Origin: DATLNF01 sp963765815
GTDB taxonomy: Bacteria > Actinomycetota > Actinomycetes > BP-191
Direction of reading: 5' to 3'
Assembly: GCA_963765815.1 (NCBI GenBank)
Contig: CAVXXT010000007.1
Span: forward strand, 248,001 to 312,000
DNA length: 64,000 nucleotides
Under the pieces are notes generated by a model. That model was not told the DNA's origin, ran no database searches, and was given only the letters and a program-made list of their open reading frames with translations. Positions within the stretch are counted from its first letter, which is position 1, and every line of letters starts with the position of its first letter. A program made the position numbers and the translations under genes. This document shows positions 17,713 to 27,352 of the stretch, one piece after another.

Positions 17713-19347
17713 GTGGTCGACGTCACGGCAGCAGTGCTGCGCGAAGCCCGCGGAGCCGGCATCAAGGTCGGCCGCCCGGTCTCGGTGGTCGCCGTCCGGC
17801 GGCGGCGGCGGCAGCTCTACGTCCTGGTCGGGCTGGTCACCGCCGGAGTGGCGACCTCGCTCGCCGCGATCGCCACGTCACCGCAGATCGGCTCACCGCT
17901 CACCGTCTCGCCGGGTCGTGGCGTCGGCGCGCTGACCGCGCTGATCGTGGCGTTCTGCACCTACTGCCTCGAGAAGGAGGTCCACCTCCGACGGCTGGAG
18001 AAGCTGCTCGCCCAGGAGCGCGAGTACTCCGCGGAGGTCACCGGCCGACTGGGCGAGCTCACCTCGCTGCTCGCGGCCGGGCGCGCGGTCAACTCGGAGC
18101 TGCACCTGCGCGACGTGCTCGACGCGGTGCTCGGCCAGGCGCTCAAGCTGTTCTCCGGCGCCCGCGGCTCGGTGTCCCTCGTCGAGGGCGTCGACGAGCT
18201 GGTCTGCGTGTCCGCCGTCGGCAACGACCGGGCGCTCGGCGCGCGGGTGCGGTTCGGCGACGGCATCGCCGGCCGGGTGGCGCACACCCTGCAGCCGGTG
18301 CTGGTCGACGGCCCGGCGTCACCGGAGCGGTTCCCCGGCGTCGTGCCGCGCGGCCGCCCCAACGACAGCGCGATGAGCGTCCCGCTGATCCACCGCGGGC
18401 GACTGCTCGGCGTGCTCAACATCACCGCGCCCAGCGGGATGCACTTCGACGACTACGACCTGCGGCTCCTGTGCCTGTTCGCGGAGCACGCCACGAGCGG
18501 CATCGTGCACGCCCGCATGCACGACGACGACGCCCGACGGGTCGAGGAGCTGGTCCGGCTCGAGCAGACGAAGACCGACTTCATCACCGGGGTGAGCCAC
18601 GACCTGCGCACCCCCCTCACGTCGATCGTCGGGTGCACCACCATGGCGCGGCGCTCCGACGTCGCGCCGGACGACCGGGACGAGCTGCTGCGGATCGCGG
18701 AGACCCAGGCGCGCCGGCTCGCGGCGATGGTCGAGCGGCTGCTCATCTCCGCCGAGCTCGGCGTGCAGGCGCCCCACGCCGACGTCGTACCCGTCGACCT
18801 GGGCGAGCTGGTCGCGTCGGCGGTCGCGCCGCACCGCGGGTCGCTCCGGGTCGTCGTCGTCGACAGCCAGGTGAGGACGGCCGTCGTGCTCGCCGACCAG
18901 GCGATGCTCCGCGACGCGCTCAGCCAGCTCGTCGACAACGCCTTGCTGCACGGAGCGACACCGGTGCACATCGCGATCGTCGAGCGCGGAGAACGGCTCG
19001 CCATCACGGTGACCGACTCGGGCTTAGGCATCGCCGCCGATGATCGCGAGCGCGTCTTCGAGCGGTTCGTCCGGCTGGACGGCAGCCGCACCCTGCCCGG
19101 GATCGGGCTCGGCCTGCCGATCGCTCGGGCGCTGGTCGGCGTGATGGGCGGCCGCGTGCAGGTCGGGGACGCGCCCGCCGACGGCGGGCCATCCGGAGCC
19201 TGCTTCACGATCGAGCTCGAGCGGGCGTCCGTGGCGGACGCCGTCGACGACGGCAACCGTCAGCTGAGCCAGCTCATCCCGCACCAGCCGGGTGCCCTCG
19301 ACGCCGCGGACTCCGACCTCGCCGACGTGCGCCGCGGCGTCGCCTGA
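17713..19347 (+). CDS. Membrane-associated GAF-domain sensor histidine kinase
   Basis: 544 residues from GTG 17713, chosen because GGAGGGAG lies just upstream. Two membrane segments (residues about 27-47 and 56-73) are followed by a coiled coil and a GAF domain (about 100-260). HisKA has SHDLRTPLTSIVG, whose His is the phosphoacceptor. HATPase_c has its N box in LSQLVDNALLHG, then DSGLGI and LPGIGLGLPIAR. A 50-residue acidic tail follows. No response regulator lies beside it, so it is an orphan kinase. Imperfect inverted repeats at 17595-17613 and 17668-17690 precede it and may be operators. Confidence 0.9.
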   Translation: MVDVTAAVLREARGAGIKVGRPVSVVAVRRRRRQLYVLVGLVTAGVATSLAAIATSPQIGSPLTVSPGRGVGALTALIVAFCTYCLEKEVHLRRLEKLLAQEREYSAEVTGRLGELTSLLAAGRAVNSELHLRDVLDAVLGQALKLFSGARGSVSLVEGVDELVCVSAVGNDRALGARVRFGDGIAGRVAHTLQPVLVDGPASPERFPGVVPRGRPNDSAMSVPLIHRGRLLGVLNITAPSGMHFDDYDLRLLCLFAEHATSGIVHARMHDDDARRVEELVRLEQTKTDFITGVSHDLRTPLTSIVGCTTMARRSDVAPDDRDELLRIAETQARRLAAMVERLLISAELGVQAPHADVVPVDLGELVASAVAPHRGSLRVVVVDSQVRTAVVLADQAMLRDALSQLVDNALLHGATPVHIAIVERGERLAITVTDSGLGIAADDRERVFERFVRLDGSRTLPGIGLGLPIARALVGVMGGRVQVGDAPADGGPSGACFTIELERASVADAVDDGNRQLSQLIPHQPGALDAADSDLADVRRGVA

Positions 19348-19370
19348 CCTGCGCCGTCGTCGTACCCGAC

Positions 19371-19511
19371 TCAGTCGCGGTCGTGATGGGGCGGGCGGTC
19401 CTCGTTGAGCCGGCGCGCCGCGGCTTCCTCGGCCGACACTTCGTCGTACGTCGGCTCGCCCCAACCCTCGTCGGAGTCGTCCGGCGCGGTCGGCAGCGTC
19501 GGCTCAGTCAA
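19371..19511 (-). CDS. Small acidic protein of unknown function
   Basis: A 46-residue reading frame starts at TTG 19511, overlapping the CBS gene's stop, and ends TGA 19371. The composition is protein-like: an acidic Asp/Glu-rich N-terminus, EGWGEPTYDEVSAEEAAARR, then LNEDRPPHHDRD. It would be translationally coupled to the CBS protein. No family was recognised, and TTG starts are uncommon, so it is tentative. It fills the otherwise empty 156-bp gap before the histidine kinase end. Confidence 0.45.
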   Translation of the reverse strand: MTEPTLPTAPDDSDEGWGEPTYDEVSAEEAAARRLNEDRPPHHDRD

Positions 19512-19965
19512 GGTCGCCGTGCTCGATGCGGGCGAGACGCTGCGATCGGACCAGCTCGTCGCTGGCGAGCGCCCGGCCGCCGGTGTCGTCCTGGACCAGC
19601 GCGGCGAAGATGCCGACCAGGTCGCGCTGCGACACCACTCCGACGACCCGGTCGCCGTCGATGACCGGCAGGTGCCGGATCCAGCGAGAGGCCATCTGCC
19701 GAGCCGCCTCGTGCAGGCTGGTCTGCGGGACCACGGTGAGCACGTCGCCGGTCATGATCTCGCTGACCGGCGTCGCGTCGACGTCGCGACCGCGGGCCAC
19801 CGCCTTCATCACGTCGCGCTCGGTGATGATCCCGACCAGCTTCTCGCCGTCCATCACGAGCAGGGACCCGGTCTGCTGCTTCCACATCGTCTCGGCCGCC
19901 GAGCGCAGCGAGTCGCCCGGCGACTCGGTGACGCTCGCGTTGGTCATGACGTCGGCAACCTGCAC
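19504..19965 (-). CDS. Tandem CBS-domain protein
   Basis: 153 residues consisting almost wholly of two CBS motifs: residues about 7-60 (MTNASVTESPGDSLRSAAET, LVGIITERDVMKAVARG) and 70-125 (IMTGDVLTVVPQTSLHEAAR, VVGVVSQRDLVGIFAAL). Such stand-alone pairs bind adenosyl nucleotides and regulate a partner that cannot be named here. GTG 19965 follows GAGGAG. It lies downstream of accD, past the 20067 hairpin, on the same strand. Confidence 0.88.
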   Translation of the reverse strand: MQVADVMTNASVTESPGDSLRSAAETMWKQQTGSLLVMDGEKLVGIITERDVMKAVARGRDVDATPVSEIMTGDVLTVVPQTSLHEAARQMASRWIRHLPVIDGDRVVGVVSQRDLVGIFAALVQDDTGGRALASDELVRSQRLARIEHGDLD

Positions 19966-20020
19966 GGGTGGCTCCTCGATCTCGGCCGGGTCGGCCAGGA
20001 TACCGAGGAGTCCGGCTCGA

Positions 20021-20048
20021 CTAGAACGAACGATGTCCGGCCACGGCG
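20021..20048. repeat. Direct duplicate of the accD hairpin left arm
   Basis: The 28 bases at 20021-20048 are identical to 20067-20094, the left arm of the hairpin after accD, 46 bp apart. Either copy could pair with the right arm at 20102-20126. Confidence 0.75.
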
Positions 20049-20066
20049 ATGACGACCGAGTCCCAG

Positions 20067-20126
20067 CTAGAACGAACGATGTCCGGCCACGGCGCTGCGC
20101 GCGTGGCCGGACATAGTTCGTTCTAG
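20067..20126 (-). terminator. 25-bp hairpin after accD
   Basis: Arms 20067-20091 and 20102-20126 pair at 24 of 25 positions (mismatch G20078/A20115) around a 10-nt GC loop, 17 bp past the accD stop. It marks the end of the fatty-acid operon. Confidence 0.7.
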
Positions 20127-20143
20127 CGGGCTCGTGCGCCGCG

Positions 20144-21552
20144 TCAGAGGGGGATATTCGTGTGCTGGCCTCTGAGGGAGGGTGCTGCCTCGATCGCCTC
20201 GGCTACCACCCGTCGCGTCATCGCCGGGTCGATGACCGCGTCGATGAGGCCGTGCTCCTGGGACTCGACCAGTCCGCCGACCAGCATCCGGTGCTCCTCG
20301 GCGAGCTCGGCGACCAGCGCCTCCTGCTGCTCCGGCGGGACGTCGGCGAGCTTGCGGCGGTGCAGGATCCGCACGGCGGCCGCGGCGCTCATCACGGCGA
20401 GCTCGCTGTCCGGCCAGGCGAAGACGGCGGTCGCGCCGAGGGAGCGGGAGTTCATCGCGATGTAGGCGCCGCCGTAGGCCTTGCGCGTGACGACGGTGAC
20501 CCGCGGCACGACGGACTCGGCGAACGCGTGCAGCAGCTTGGCGCCCCGGCGTACGACGCCCTCCCACTCCTGGTCGAGCCCGGGCAGGTAGCCGGGCACG
20601 TCGACGAGGACGACGAGCGGGATGCCGAACGCGTCGCAGAAGCGGACGAACTTCGCCGCCTTCTCCGCGCTGGCGGAGTCGAGGCAGCCGGCGAGGCGCA
20701 TCGGGTTGTTGGCGACGACACCGACGGTGCGGCCGCCGAGGCGACCGAGGGTGGTGTTGAGGTTCGGCGCCCAGCCGGCGTGCAGCACGACGCCGGTGCC
20801 CGGGTCGAGGACGCGCTCGACCAGGGCCTTGACGTCGTACGCGCGGCGGATCGACGCGGGCAGGACGTCGCGCATGTCGGGGTCGGCCTCGACGCCGCGC
20901 AGGTCGAGCCGGCCCTGTCCGGCGAGCAGTGCGGTCAACGACCGCGTGGTCACCATCGCCTCGGCTTCGTCGTCGGCGACGACGCTGACGACGCCGCTGC
21001 GCCGGCCGTGCGGCTGCGGGCCGCCGAGGTGCTCGGCGGTGACGGACTCGCCGGTGACGGTGCGGATCACGTCGGGGCCGGTGACGAAGATCCGGCCGTC
21101 CGGCGCCATGACGACGACGTCGGTGAGAGCGGGGCCGTACGCCGCGCCGCCGGCACACGGGCCGAGCACGACGGAGAGCTGCGGCACGCGGCCCGACGCG
21201 CGGACCATCGCGGTGAAGACCCGGCCGACGCCGTCGAGGCCGACGACGCCCTCCTGCAGCCGCGCGCCGCCGGAGTGCCAGACGCCGATGACCGGGACGT
21301 TGCGGGACAGCGCCGCGTCGATCGCGCGCACGATGTCGAGGCAGCCGGCCGCGCCGAGCGCGCCGCCCTTGACCGACTGGTCGGTGATGTAGACGACGAC
21401 CTCGTGGCCGTCGACCTGTCCATCAGCGACCAGGACACCGGTGCCGTCGACGAGGCCCGGCCAGATCGCGACCGTGCCCTCGTCGAGCAGGGAGGCGAGT
21501 CTCCCTGTCGGAGAGGTGTCGAGCCCCGGGTCGGCCGTGACGTCGAGCACCG

Positions 21553-21556
<4 letters not shown>
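20144..21556 (-). CDS. accD: Acyl-CoA carboxylase carboxyltransferase (beta) subunit
   Basis: 470 residues of the biotin-dependent carboxyltransferase family. It moves CO2 from carboxybiotin to acetyl- or propionyl-CoA to supply malonyl-CoA for the adjacent FAS-II genes. Visible are the N-terminal acyl-CoA site (WHSGGARLQEGVVGLDGVGR, GPCAGGAAYGPAL) and the C-terminal carboxybiotin site (NNPMRLAGCLDSASAEKAAK, VDVPGYLPGLDQEWEGV, KAYGGAYIAM). There is no zinc finger, as in the actinobacterial one-chain type. The biotinylated alpha subunit is not in the window. It overlaps fabF by 4 bp and is the last gene of the operon. Confidence 0.93.
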
Positions 21557-22790
<1,234 letters not shown>

Positions 22791-22794
<4 letters not shown>

Positions 22795-23039
22795 GCCGGC
22801 ACGCCGGCCTTCTTGATGAACGCGACCGCGTCACCAGGGGTCTTCAGCTTGACCAGGTCGGAGTCCGGGATGCGCACGCCGAACTTCTCCTCGGCGGCAA
22901 GCGCGATCTCGACCATCGACAGCGAGTCGACGTCGAGGTCGTCGCTGAAGCGGACATCGGGAGTGACGGCGTCCGCGGAGATGCCGGTGATCTCGTTGAC
23001 GATCTCGGCCAGCCCGGTCAGGTACTCGGCGTCGGTCAT
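22791..23039 (-). CDS. acpP: Acyl carrier protein
   Basis: 82-residue acidic helical carrier for fatty-acid synthesis. The phosphopantetheine-accepting Ser is in DLDVDSLSMVEI near residue 40, and the N-terminal helix TGLAEIVNEITGI and VKLKTPGDAVAFI near the end are typical. ATG 23039 has GAGAGGAACC directly upstream. It lies between fabG and fabF with a 55-bp gap to fabG, the only sizeable gap inside the operon, which may hold an internal promoter or extra translation signals for this abundant protein. Confidence 0.96.
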
Positions 23040-23094
23040 GGTGGTTCCTCTCGGTAGTGGTGCAGTGGATGAGCAGTGCGGGAAAGGTGGTGGG

Positions 23095-23862
23095 CTAGCA
23101 GCCCATGGACAGGCCGCCGTCGACGGCGAGCGTCGCGCCGGTGATGTACGACGCCTCGGGCGAGGCGAGGAACGCGACCGCGGCCGCGACCTCGTCGGCG
23201 CGGCCCCGGCGCTTCACCGGGATCGCCGCGGCCAGCGCGTCGACCGCTGCGGTCGTGTCGGGTCCCGTCGATGTCGCGACGGCTCCCGCGAGCCCGCCTT
23301 CGAGCACACCCGGCGCGACGACGTTGACGGTGATGTTGCGGGCGGCGACCTCGCGAGCCATCGCGCGGGCCATCCCGCCGAGGCCGGCCTTGGCGGCCGA
23401 GTAGTTGGCCTGCCCGGCGTTGCCGAGGAGTCCGGCCACCGAGCCGACGAAGACGACGCGGCCGGATCGCTGCCGCAGCATCAGCTTGAGGACGGCTCGC
23501 GCGCAGCGGAACGACGCGGAGAGGTTGGCGTCGACGACGAGGTCGAACGACTCGTCGCTCATCATCATCGAGAGCCCGTCGGCCGTCGTGCCGGCGTTGG
23601 CCACGAGCACGTCGGGAGTGGCCGGGCAGGCGTCGAGAAGCACCTGGACTGCGCCGCGGTCGGCGAGGTCCGCTTTGACCAGCGACGCGGTGCCACCGCG
23701 CTCCTCGACGGCCGCGACCGCCTTCTCGGCACCCGCGAGGTCTGACCGGTAGTGGCAGACGACGTGCGTGCCGGGCGCGGCAAGCGCCGTGGCGATCGCC
23801 TGGCCGAGATAGCCGGACGCGCCGGTGACGAGAACGGTTCGGGTGGGCGTGGCGTCCTTCAC
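23095..23862 (-). CDS. fabG: 3-oxoacyl-ACP reductase FabG
   Basis: NADPH-dependent SDR that reduces 3-oxoacyl-ACP. 255 residues: cofactor loop TGASGYLGQAIA near residue 14, NAGTT near 90, the catalytic Ser in VFVGSVAGLLGNAGQ and the YSAAKAG Tyr/Lys pair near 150, and the C-terminal SYITGATLAVDGGLSMG. Its placement between fabH and acpP argues for FabG rather than another SDR. It overlaps fabH by 4 bp. The Streptomyces fab cluster lacks a fabG at this position, which is a difference in operon composition. Confidence 0.9.
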   Translation of the reverse strand: MKDATPTRTVLVTGASGYLGQAIATALAAPGTHVVCHYRSDLAGAEKAVAAVEERGGTASLVKADLADRGAVQVLLDACPATPDVLVANAGTTADGLSMMMSDESFDLVVDANLSASFRCARAVLKLMLRQRSGRVVFVGSVAGLLGNAGQANYSAAKAGLGGMARAMAREVAARNITVNVVAPGVLEGGLAGAVATSTGPDTTAAVDALAAAIPVKRRGRADEVAAAVAFLASPEASYITGATLAVDGGLSMGC

Positions 23863-24812
23863 GGGGCGTTCACGACCTGGGCGGCGTAGGTCAGGCCGGC
23901 GCCGAACGCGATCAGCAGGATCGGCTCGCCGGACGGGATCTGCCGCTCCTGCAGCAGCCGGTCCAGCGCGAGCGGCACCGATGCGGCAGACGTGTTGCCC
24001 GTGTCGACGACGTTGCGCGACACCTTGTCGTCGGCGATCCGCAGGCTGCGCGCGAGCGAGTCGACGATTCGCAGGTTGGCCTGGTGCGGGACGAACGCCG
24101 CCAGCTCGTCGGTGGTGACACCGGCGGCGGCGCAGGCGCGGTGAGCGACGTCGACCATCTGCGAGGTGGCCCAGCGGAAGACGGTCATGCCGTCCATCTC
24201 GAGGAAGTGCTCACCGCTGTCGCGTCGTACCGCCTGGATCGCGGTGGCCTGCGCGCCGTCGCTGCCCCACACCACCGGGCCGACGCCGCCACGCTCGTCG
24301 GCGGTGAGGACCGCCGCGCCGGCGCCGTCGCCGAAGATGATGCAGGTGCTGCGGTCGGTGTAGTCGATGAAGGGCGAGATCTTCTCGGACCCGGTGACGA
24401 GCACGCGACGCGCGCTGCCCGAGCGGATCGCGTCGGCGGCCCAGGACAGCGCGTAGGTGAAGCTCGCGCAGCCGGCGTTGACGTCGCAGGCGCCGGACGC
24501 GGCGATGCTCAGCGCATCCGCGATGGTCGCCGCCGCGCCAGGCACCGCGAAGGGCATCGAGCAGGTGGCGGACAGGACGAGGTCGATGTCGGCGGCATCC
24601 ACGCCGCTGGCGGCCAGTGCTTTCGCGCCGGCCTCGATCGCCATCGTCGCGACCGACTCGTCGTCGGCGGCGATGTGCCGCGTCGCGATGCCGGTGCGCT
24701 CGAGGATCCACTGGTCGCTGGTGTCGACCATGGTCTCGAGCTGGGCGTTGGTGAGGGTGCGCGACGGCAGGTAGCTACCGACGCCGGCGAGCCGGGGCAG
24801 GGCAGCGGTCAC
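23859..24812 (-). CDS. fabH: 3-oxoacyl-ACP synthase III (FabH)
   Basis: Starts fatty-acid synthesis by condensing an acyl-CoA primer with malonyl-ACP. 317 residues from GTG 24812, which overlaps the fabD stop in GTGA. The catalytic triad is visible: Cys in NAGCASFTYAL near residue 110, His in VPHQANLRI near 240, and Asn in DTGNTSAASVP near 270. GVGSYLPSRTLTNAQLE at the N-terminus is typical. The longer frame upstream belongs to fabD and is not used. Confidence 0.96.
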   Translation of the reverse strand: MTAALPRLAGVGSYLPSRTLTNAQLETMVDTSDQWILERTGIATRHIAADDESVATMAIEAGAKALAASGVDAADIDLVLSATCSMPFAVPGAAATIADALSIAASGACDVNAGCASFTYALSWAADAIRSGSARRVLVTGSEKISPFIDYTDRSTCIIFGDGAGAAVLTADERGGVGPVVWGSDGAQATAIQAVRRDSGEHFLEMDGMTVFRWATSQMVDVAHRACAAAGVTTDELAAFVPHQANLRIVDSLARSLRIADDKVSRNVVDTGNTSAASVPLALDRLLQERQIPSGEPILLIAFGAGLTYAAQVVNAP

Positions 24813-25978
24813 AGGTCGGTCCCTCCGGGGTGCATGCGGGCAAGCGGCTGACCCGGCTTCACCGGGTCGCCGTCCAGGGCGAGCCACTCGACGAGGACGC
24901 CGCCGTGCGGGGAGACGACGTCGACGACGCCGGAGCGGGCCTCGATGTGCCCGACGCGCGCGCCCGGCGCGACCGAGTCGAGCGCATCGGCCGTCGACGT
25001 GAAGGTGCCGCCGGACGGGGCGACGACGACCCGCCACGACGGCGCGTGCGCCGGCGTGGCGGCCTGGTGCTTCTCGAGCAGCGCTCGGGCGGCCTCGAGG
25101 TCGTCCGGGCTGCGCAGCTTGAGCGTCTCGACGCCGGGCAGCGCCCGTCGTACCAGAGCACTCAGCGTGCCGGCCGGGGGCAGCTCGACGACGGCGGTGA
25201 TGTCGGCGGCGGCGAGGGTGTCGAGACAGGCGTCCCAGCGGACCGGCGACGAGACCTGCTCGACCAGCCGGCGGAGCAGCTCGCGGCCGTCGGAGACCAC
25301 GGCGCCGTCAGCGTTGGACACGACGCGGGTGCGCGGGTCGAGCACCGGCGCGGCCGCCGCGACGTCGGCCAGGTGCTTGCGCGCCGAGCTCATGAACGCG
25401 GTGTGGAACGCACCCGCGACCTCGAGCGGCATGACGCGGGCGACGCCGTCGAGCGCGGCCGGCAGCGTGGCGAGCCGGGCCAGCTCGCCGGCGGCGACGA
25501 TCTGCCCGCCGCCGTTGCGGTTGGCGGCGGTGAGCCCGGCCGCCTCGATCGCGGCGAGGACGACGTCCGCGTCACCGCCGAGCACCGCGGACATGCCGGT
25601 CGGCTCGACCGCGGCGGCCTCGGCCATCGCCTCGCCGCGCTCGCGGACGAGGGTGAGCGCGGCCTCGTCGCTCAGCGCGCCGGACAGGGCGGCGACGGCG
25701 AGCTCGCCGACGCTGTGCCCGGCGAGCAGCCGGATGGCGGCGGGGTTGCCGTCGACCAGCTGGTGGCCGACGGCGAGCGCGGTCGCGACGAGAAGAGGCT
25801 GGCACGCGGCGGTGTCGCGGATCTGGTCCGCGGTGCCGGTGGTGCCGAGCGCGATGAGGTCGCGGCCGACGACGGCGGAGTACCACCGCAGCCGAGCGCG
25901 GATGTCCGGGTGGTCGAGCCAGGGCTCGAGGAAGCCGGGGGTCTGGGCGCCCTGACCGGGCGAGAGGAGTGCGAGCAC
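24809..25978 (-). CDS. fabD: Malonyl-CoA:ACP transacylase FabD with extra C-terminal biotinyl/lipoyl-like domain
   Basis: Transfers malonyl from CoA to ACP. The catalytic core is residues 1-300: LLSPGQGAQTPGF, the nucleophile Ser in GHSVGELA (near 88), and His in GAFHTAFMSSA. The protein is 389 residues, about 80 longer than usual FabD. The extension reads VVVAPSGGTFTS, then GHIEARSGVVDVVSPHGGVL and DGDPVKPGQPLARM, the beta-hairpin pattern of a biotinyl/lipoyl domain. The modified EAMKM lysine motif is replaced by EARSG, so it is probably not biotinylated. GTG 25978 is chosen because the family begins at VLALLSPGQG. It is the first structural gene after fasR. Confidence 0.93.
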   Translation of the reverse strand: MLALLSPGQGAQTPGFLEPWLDHPDIRARLRWYSAVVGRDLIALGTTGTADQIRDTAACQPLLVATALAVGHQLVDGNPAAIRLLAGHSVGELAVAALSGALSDEAALTLVRERGEAMAEAAAVEPTGMSAVLGGDADVVLAAIEAAGLTAANRNGGGQIVAAGELARLATLPAALDGVARVMPLEVAGAFHTAFMSSARKHLADVAAAAPVLDPRTRVVSNADGAVVSDGRELLRRLVEQVSSPVRWDACLDTLAAADITAVVELPPAGTLSALVRRALPGVETLKLRSPDDLEAARALLEKHQAATPAHAPSWRVVVAPSGGTFTSTADALDSVAPGARVGHIEARSGVVDVVSPHGGVLVEWLALDGDPVKPGQPLARMHPGGTDL

Positions 25979-26065
25979 CTGATCAGCCTGTCGGCGCGAG
26001 CCGCCCGCGACCACGGGCGACACCTCCGAAGAATGCCGGGGAGCGTTGGAGGGTTCCTACAAGTA

Positions 26066-26079
26066 ACCGTCTGGACGGT
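26066..26079. promoter_or_regulatory. ACCGTC-TG-GACGGT inverted repeat before fabD
   Basis: A 6-bp dyad with a 2-bp centre in the 114-bp gap between fasR and fabD, 14 bp beyond the fasR stop. It could be a FasR operator for the fab operon or a weak terminator of fasR. Confidence 0.3.
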
Positions 26080-26092
26080 CGAGGGGTCCCGG

Positions 26093-27238
26093 CTACGCGG
26101 AGCCCAGCCGACCGAGGGTCAGCGCGACCTGCAGGACGTACGACGCGCGCGCGTCGAGCGGGTCGTATCCGGTGATCTGGGCCACCTTGCGCAGTCGATA
26201 CCGGACGGTGTTGGCGTGCAGGAAGGTCGCCCGCGCGGTGGCCTCGACCGACCGTCCCTCGGCGAGGTAGCGGCACACCGTCGCCAGCGCCGTCGGGTCG
26301 GCGGCGAGGGCGACCGGCACCCGCTCGACCAGCGCTGCGCGCGCGTCCTCGTCGCCGTCGAGAGCGCGCTCCGGGAGCAGCTCGTCGGCGTACGCCGGGG
26401 TCGGCGCATCGAGCCAGGCGGACGCCACGCGGAGCCCGGACAGCGCGGCGCGGGCCGAGTCGACGACCTCCGCTAGCGCGTCGACGGTCGGCCCGACCAC
26501 CACCTGGCCGGGCGCGAACAGCTCCGCCAGCTCGGGCCCGAGCGCCGGCTCGGGGTCGGCCGCGAGCAGCACGACGAGCCGGTCGCCGTGCAGTCCCGCG
26601 AGCGACTCCAGCCCCGCCGTACGGCAGCGGTGCTCCACCTCGTCGAGCACCAGCTCCGCCTCGCCTGCTGGGGCGGTGCCCACCGCGACGACGAGACGGC
26701 CGCTCGGCTGCCAGGCGAGAGCGGCCGCGCGAGCCTCCAGTGCCTCGGCGGAGTCGCCGCGCACCAGCGCTTCGACGAGCAGCGCGCGCGACCGCGCGTG
26801 CCAGGCCCCGCGCTCCTCCGCCGCCGAGGCGTAGACCTGCGCGGCCGCGAAGGCGATCTCCCGGGAGAAGCGCAGCACCCCCTCGCGCAACGCGGCCTCC
26901 TCCCCCGCCGCCGCGAGCCCGGGCACCGCCTCCTCGACCACGTCGACCATGACGCGGACCAGCTGCACCGTCTGCTGCAGCGACACGACCCGGGCCAGTG
27001 CGCGCGGGGCGACGCCGAAGACCGGTCGGGCGACCTCGTCCTCCGGCGCCTGCTGCCACTTCACGAACGCGCCGATCGCGGTCTGAGCCACCAGGCCGAC
27101 CCACGAGCGGTGCTCGGGAGAGAGCTCGCGAAACCACTCCAGCTCGTCGCTCATGCGCGCCACGGCGGCCGTCGCGAGCGTGCCCGCGGCGCGCTCCATC
27201 CGCTTCGTGCTGGCCGCGGTGCCTTTGGGCGTGGTCAC
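26093..27238 (-). CDS. fasR: PucR-type transcriptional regulator FasR of fatty-acid synthesis
   Basis: 381 residues. It closely resembles S. coelicolor FasR, the activator of fabD-fabH-acpP-fabF: KRMERAAGTLATAAVARM, then RSWVGLVAQTAIGAFVKW, EIAFAAAQVYASAAEERGAW in the middle, and the PucR-type C-terminal helix-turn-helix with FLHANTVRYRLRKV and LQVALTLGRL. GTG 27238 is taken because the N-terminal KRMER helix is conserved. ATG 27154 is an internal alternative. It lies directly upstream of fabD on the same strand, as in Streptomyces. The inverted repeat at 27244 suggests autoregulation. Confidence 0.9.
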   Translation of the reverse strand: MTTPKGTAASTKRMERAAGTLATAAVARMSDELEWFRELSPEHRSWVGLVAQTAIGAFVKWQQAPEDEVARPVFGVAPRALARVVSLQQTVQLVRVMVDVVEEAVPGLAAAGEEAALREGVLRFSREIAFAAAQVYASAAEERGAWHARSRALLVEALVRGDSAEALEARAAALAWQPSGRLVVAVGTAPAGEAELVLDEVEHRCRTAGLESLAGLHGDRLVVLLAADPEPALGPELAELFAPGQVVVGPTVDALAEVVDSARAALSGLRVASAWLDAPTPAYADELLPERALDGDEDARAALVERVPVALAADPTALATVCRYLAEGRSVEATARATFLHANTVRYRLRKVAQITGYDPLDARASYVLQVALTLGRLGSA

Positions 27239-27243
27239 GGTGT

Positions 27244-27264
27244 CTTTGTACAGGTTCCCCAAAG
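27244..27264. promoter_or_regulatory. CTTTG-N11-CAAAG inverted repeat at the fasR promoter
   Basis: The dyad lies 5 bp before the fasR GTG in a 114-bp divergent region shared with the secreted hydrolase. It is a candidate operator for FasR itself, placed where a bound protein would cover the start region. Confidence 0.3.
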
Positions 27265-27352
27265 GAGTCACGAGGCCATGCCTGCGCAGGTCAGCCCGCG
27301 TTGTACGTCGAAACGATCGCTGTACACCGGACCGCCCAGCCCAGGAGCCCAC

